Source: Actinomycetota bacterium
GTDB lineage: Bacteria; Actinomycetota; Actinomycetes; Nanopelagicales; Nanopelagicaceae
Assembly (NCBI GenBank): GCA_009704515.1
Contig: WLDZ01000067.1
Span: forward strand, 1 to 5,915
DNA length: 5,915 nucleotides
Reading direction: 5' to 3'
Part shown: one piece after another, positions 5,450-5,915 of the stretch
How the letters are laid out: each line of letters begins with the position of its first letter
Numbering within the stretch: the first letter of the stretch is position 1
The notes under the pieces: model-generated
Databases searched by the model: none
Told to the model about the DNA's origin: nothing
What the model saw: only the letters and a program-made list of their open reading frames with translations
Translations under genes and position numbers: made by a program

Positions 5450-5915
5450 CTGTTGCATCTCGCAATACTCGATAACGCTCAAGAACTTCAGGAGTTGCAG
5501 GTGCAGAAATTTCTTGCCCTTTTCCTAAATCCCACAATGGTGGCTCTTTTCCGCCAAGTAGCGCCCATGCTGCTTGGCGAGCAGCGCCGTCTGCAACATA
5601 TTCTCCAGCAGGGGCAATAAGAACTGGTCTAGCAAATAGTGCTGAGGCAATCTGGCCCACTGCGGGATTTTTTGCAGCCCCACCAATAATTAGTACGCGT
5701 TTTACCTCTACGCCAAGATCGATAAGCGCTTGCACGGCATCTGCCAATCCAGCGAGCATGCCTTCAATCATTGCTCGTGCAATATCGGCAGGATTTGAAT
5801 TCTCTAAAGTCATACCTGAGAAGACTCCTGTTGCATCGGGACGATTTGGTGTTCGCTCCCCTTCAAAATAAGGAAGCATCGCAAGACCATGTGCACCAGG
5901 CTTAGTAGAGAGAGC
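5439..5915 (-). CDS. xylB: Xylulokinase-like FGGY carbohydrate kinase, C-terminal part (cut by window edge)
   Basis: Cytoplasmic sugar kinase that would phosphorylate D-xylulose with ATP to xylulose 5-phosphate, feeding the pentose phosphate pathway. The frame stays open through base 5915, with residues ALSTKPGAHGLA before the methionine at 5879, so that ATG is internal. The window holds the last 158 residues, about a third of a family of roughly 480-500. Visible features of the FGGY C-terminal domain are MLPYFEGERTPNRPDATGVF, the nucleotide-binding segment VLIIGGAAKNPAVGQIASAL, and the VADGAARQAAWALLGG helix near the end. PYFEGERTP plus the GGAAK segment favour xylulokinase over glycerol kinase or ribulokinase, but the sugar-binding N-terminal domain is not visible. 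It is convergent with blh, and upstream xylose genes cannot be seen. Confidence 0.85.
   Translation of the reverse strand, partial: ALSTKPGAHGLAMLPYFEGERTPNRPDATGVFSGMTLENSNPADIARAMIEGMLAGLADAVQALIDLGVEVKRVLIIGGAAKNPAVGQIASALFARPVLIAPAGEYVADGAARQAAWALLGGKEPPLWDLGKGQEISAPATPEVLERYRVLRDATENW

Noticed and set aside
5261..5482. Minus-strand open frame over the blh 3' end.
   Set aside because: It overlaps conserved blh coding sequence and the start of the kinase 3' end in another frame; the translation resembles nothing known.
1..5915. CRISPR arrays, insertion sequences, tRNA or rRNA genes, riboswitches, phage or defence genes.
   Set aside because: No regularly spaced repeats, transposase-like or integrase-like proteins, or recognisable structured RNA were seen; coding genes fill nearly the whole window.

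Overview
The window looks like a compact, moderately low-GC actinobacterial genome, most plausibly a free-living freshwater planktonic lineage such as the acI group (Nanopelagicales). This rests on four things: near-zero intergenic space, several genes without a Shine-Dalgarno sequence but with an actinobacterial TAnnnT element just upstream of the start codon, the actinobacterial type of split lycopene cyclase (CrtYc/CrtYd), and a Brp/Blh-type beta-carotene dioxygenase of the kind that makes retinal for actinorhodopsin. The taxonomic call is inference; no rRNA or other marker gene is present.

Layout. (1) 1-1596, +: the 3' three quarters of an MMPL/RND-type membrane transporter, cut by the left edge. 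(2) 1603-3819, +: a tight three-gene unit made of purU (formyltetrahydrofolate deformylase), a 57-residue single-pass membrane protein that starts inside the purU stop codon, and a 12-helix MFS transporter starting with GTG 1 nt after the small gene. (3) 3785-4419, -: crtYd and crtYc, overlapping by 4 bp, with crtYd running 35 bp into the 3' end of the convergent MFS gene. (4) 4467-5426, +: blh, divergent from crtYc across a 47-bp gap that must hold both promoters. (5) 5439-5915, -: the C-terminal third of a xylulokinase-like FGGY sugar kinase, convergent with blh and cut by the right edge. A small palindrome spanning both stop codons is a likely shared terminator.

How the genes work together. 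CrtYc plus CrtYd should cyclise lycopene to beta-carotene, and Blh should cleave beta-carotene to two retinals, so the divergent crtYcYd/blh pair encodes the last two steps from lycopene to the rhodopsin chromophore. The earlier carotenoid genes (crtE, crtB, crtI) and the rhodopsin gene are not in the window. PurU releases formate and tetrahydrofolate from 10-formyl-THF; the functions of the co-transcribed small protein and MFS transporter are not known from sequence. The kinase would feed xylulose into the pentose phosphate pathway.

There is no CRISPR array, insertion sequence, tRNA, rRNA or phage signature, and no gene-free stretch longer than 47 bp. I see no clearly novel system. The points most worth a second look are the unannotated-length small membrane gene, the leaderless promoter architecture, and the overlapping divergent promoters of the retinal-forming genes.
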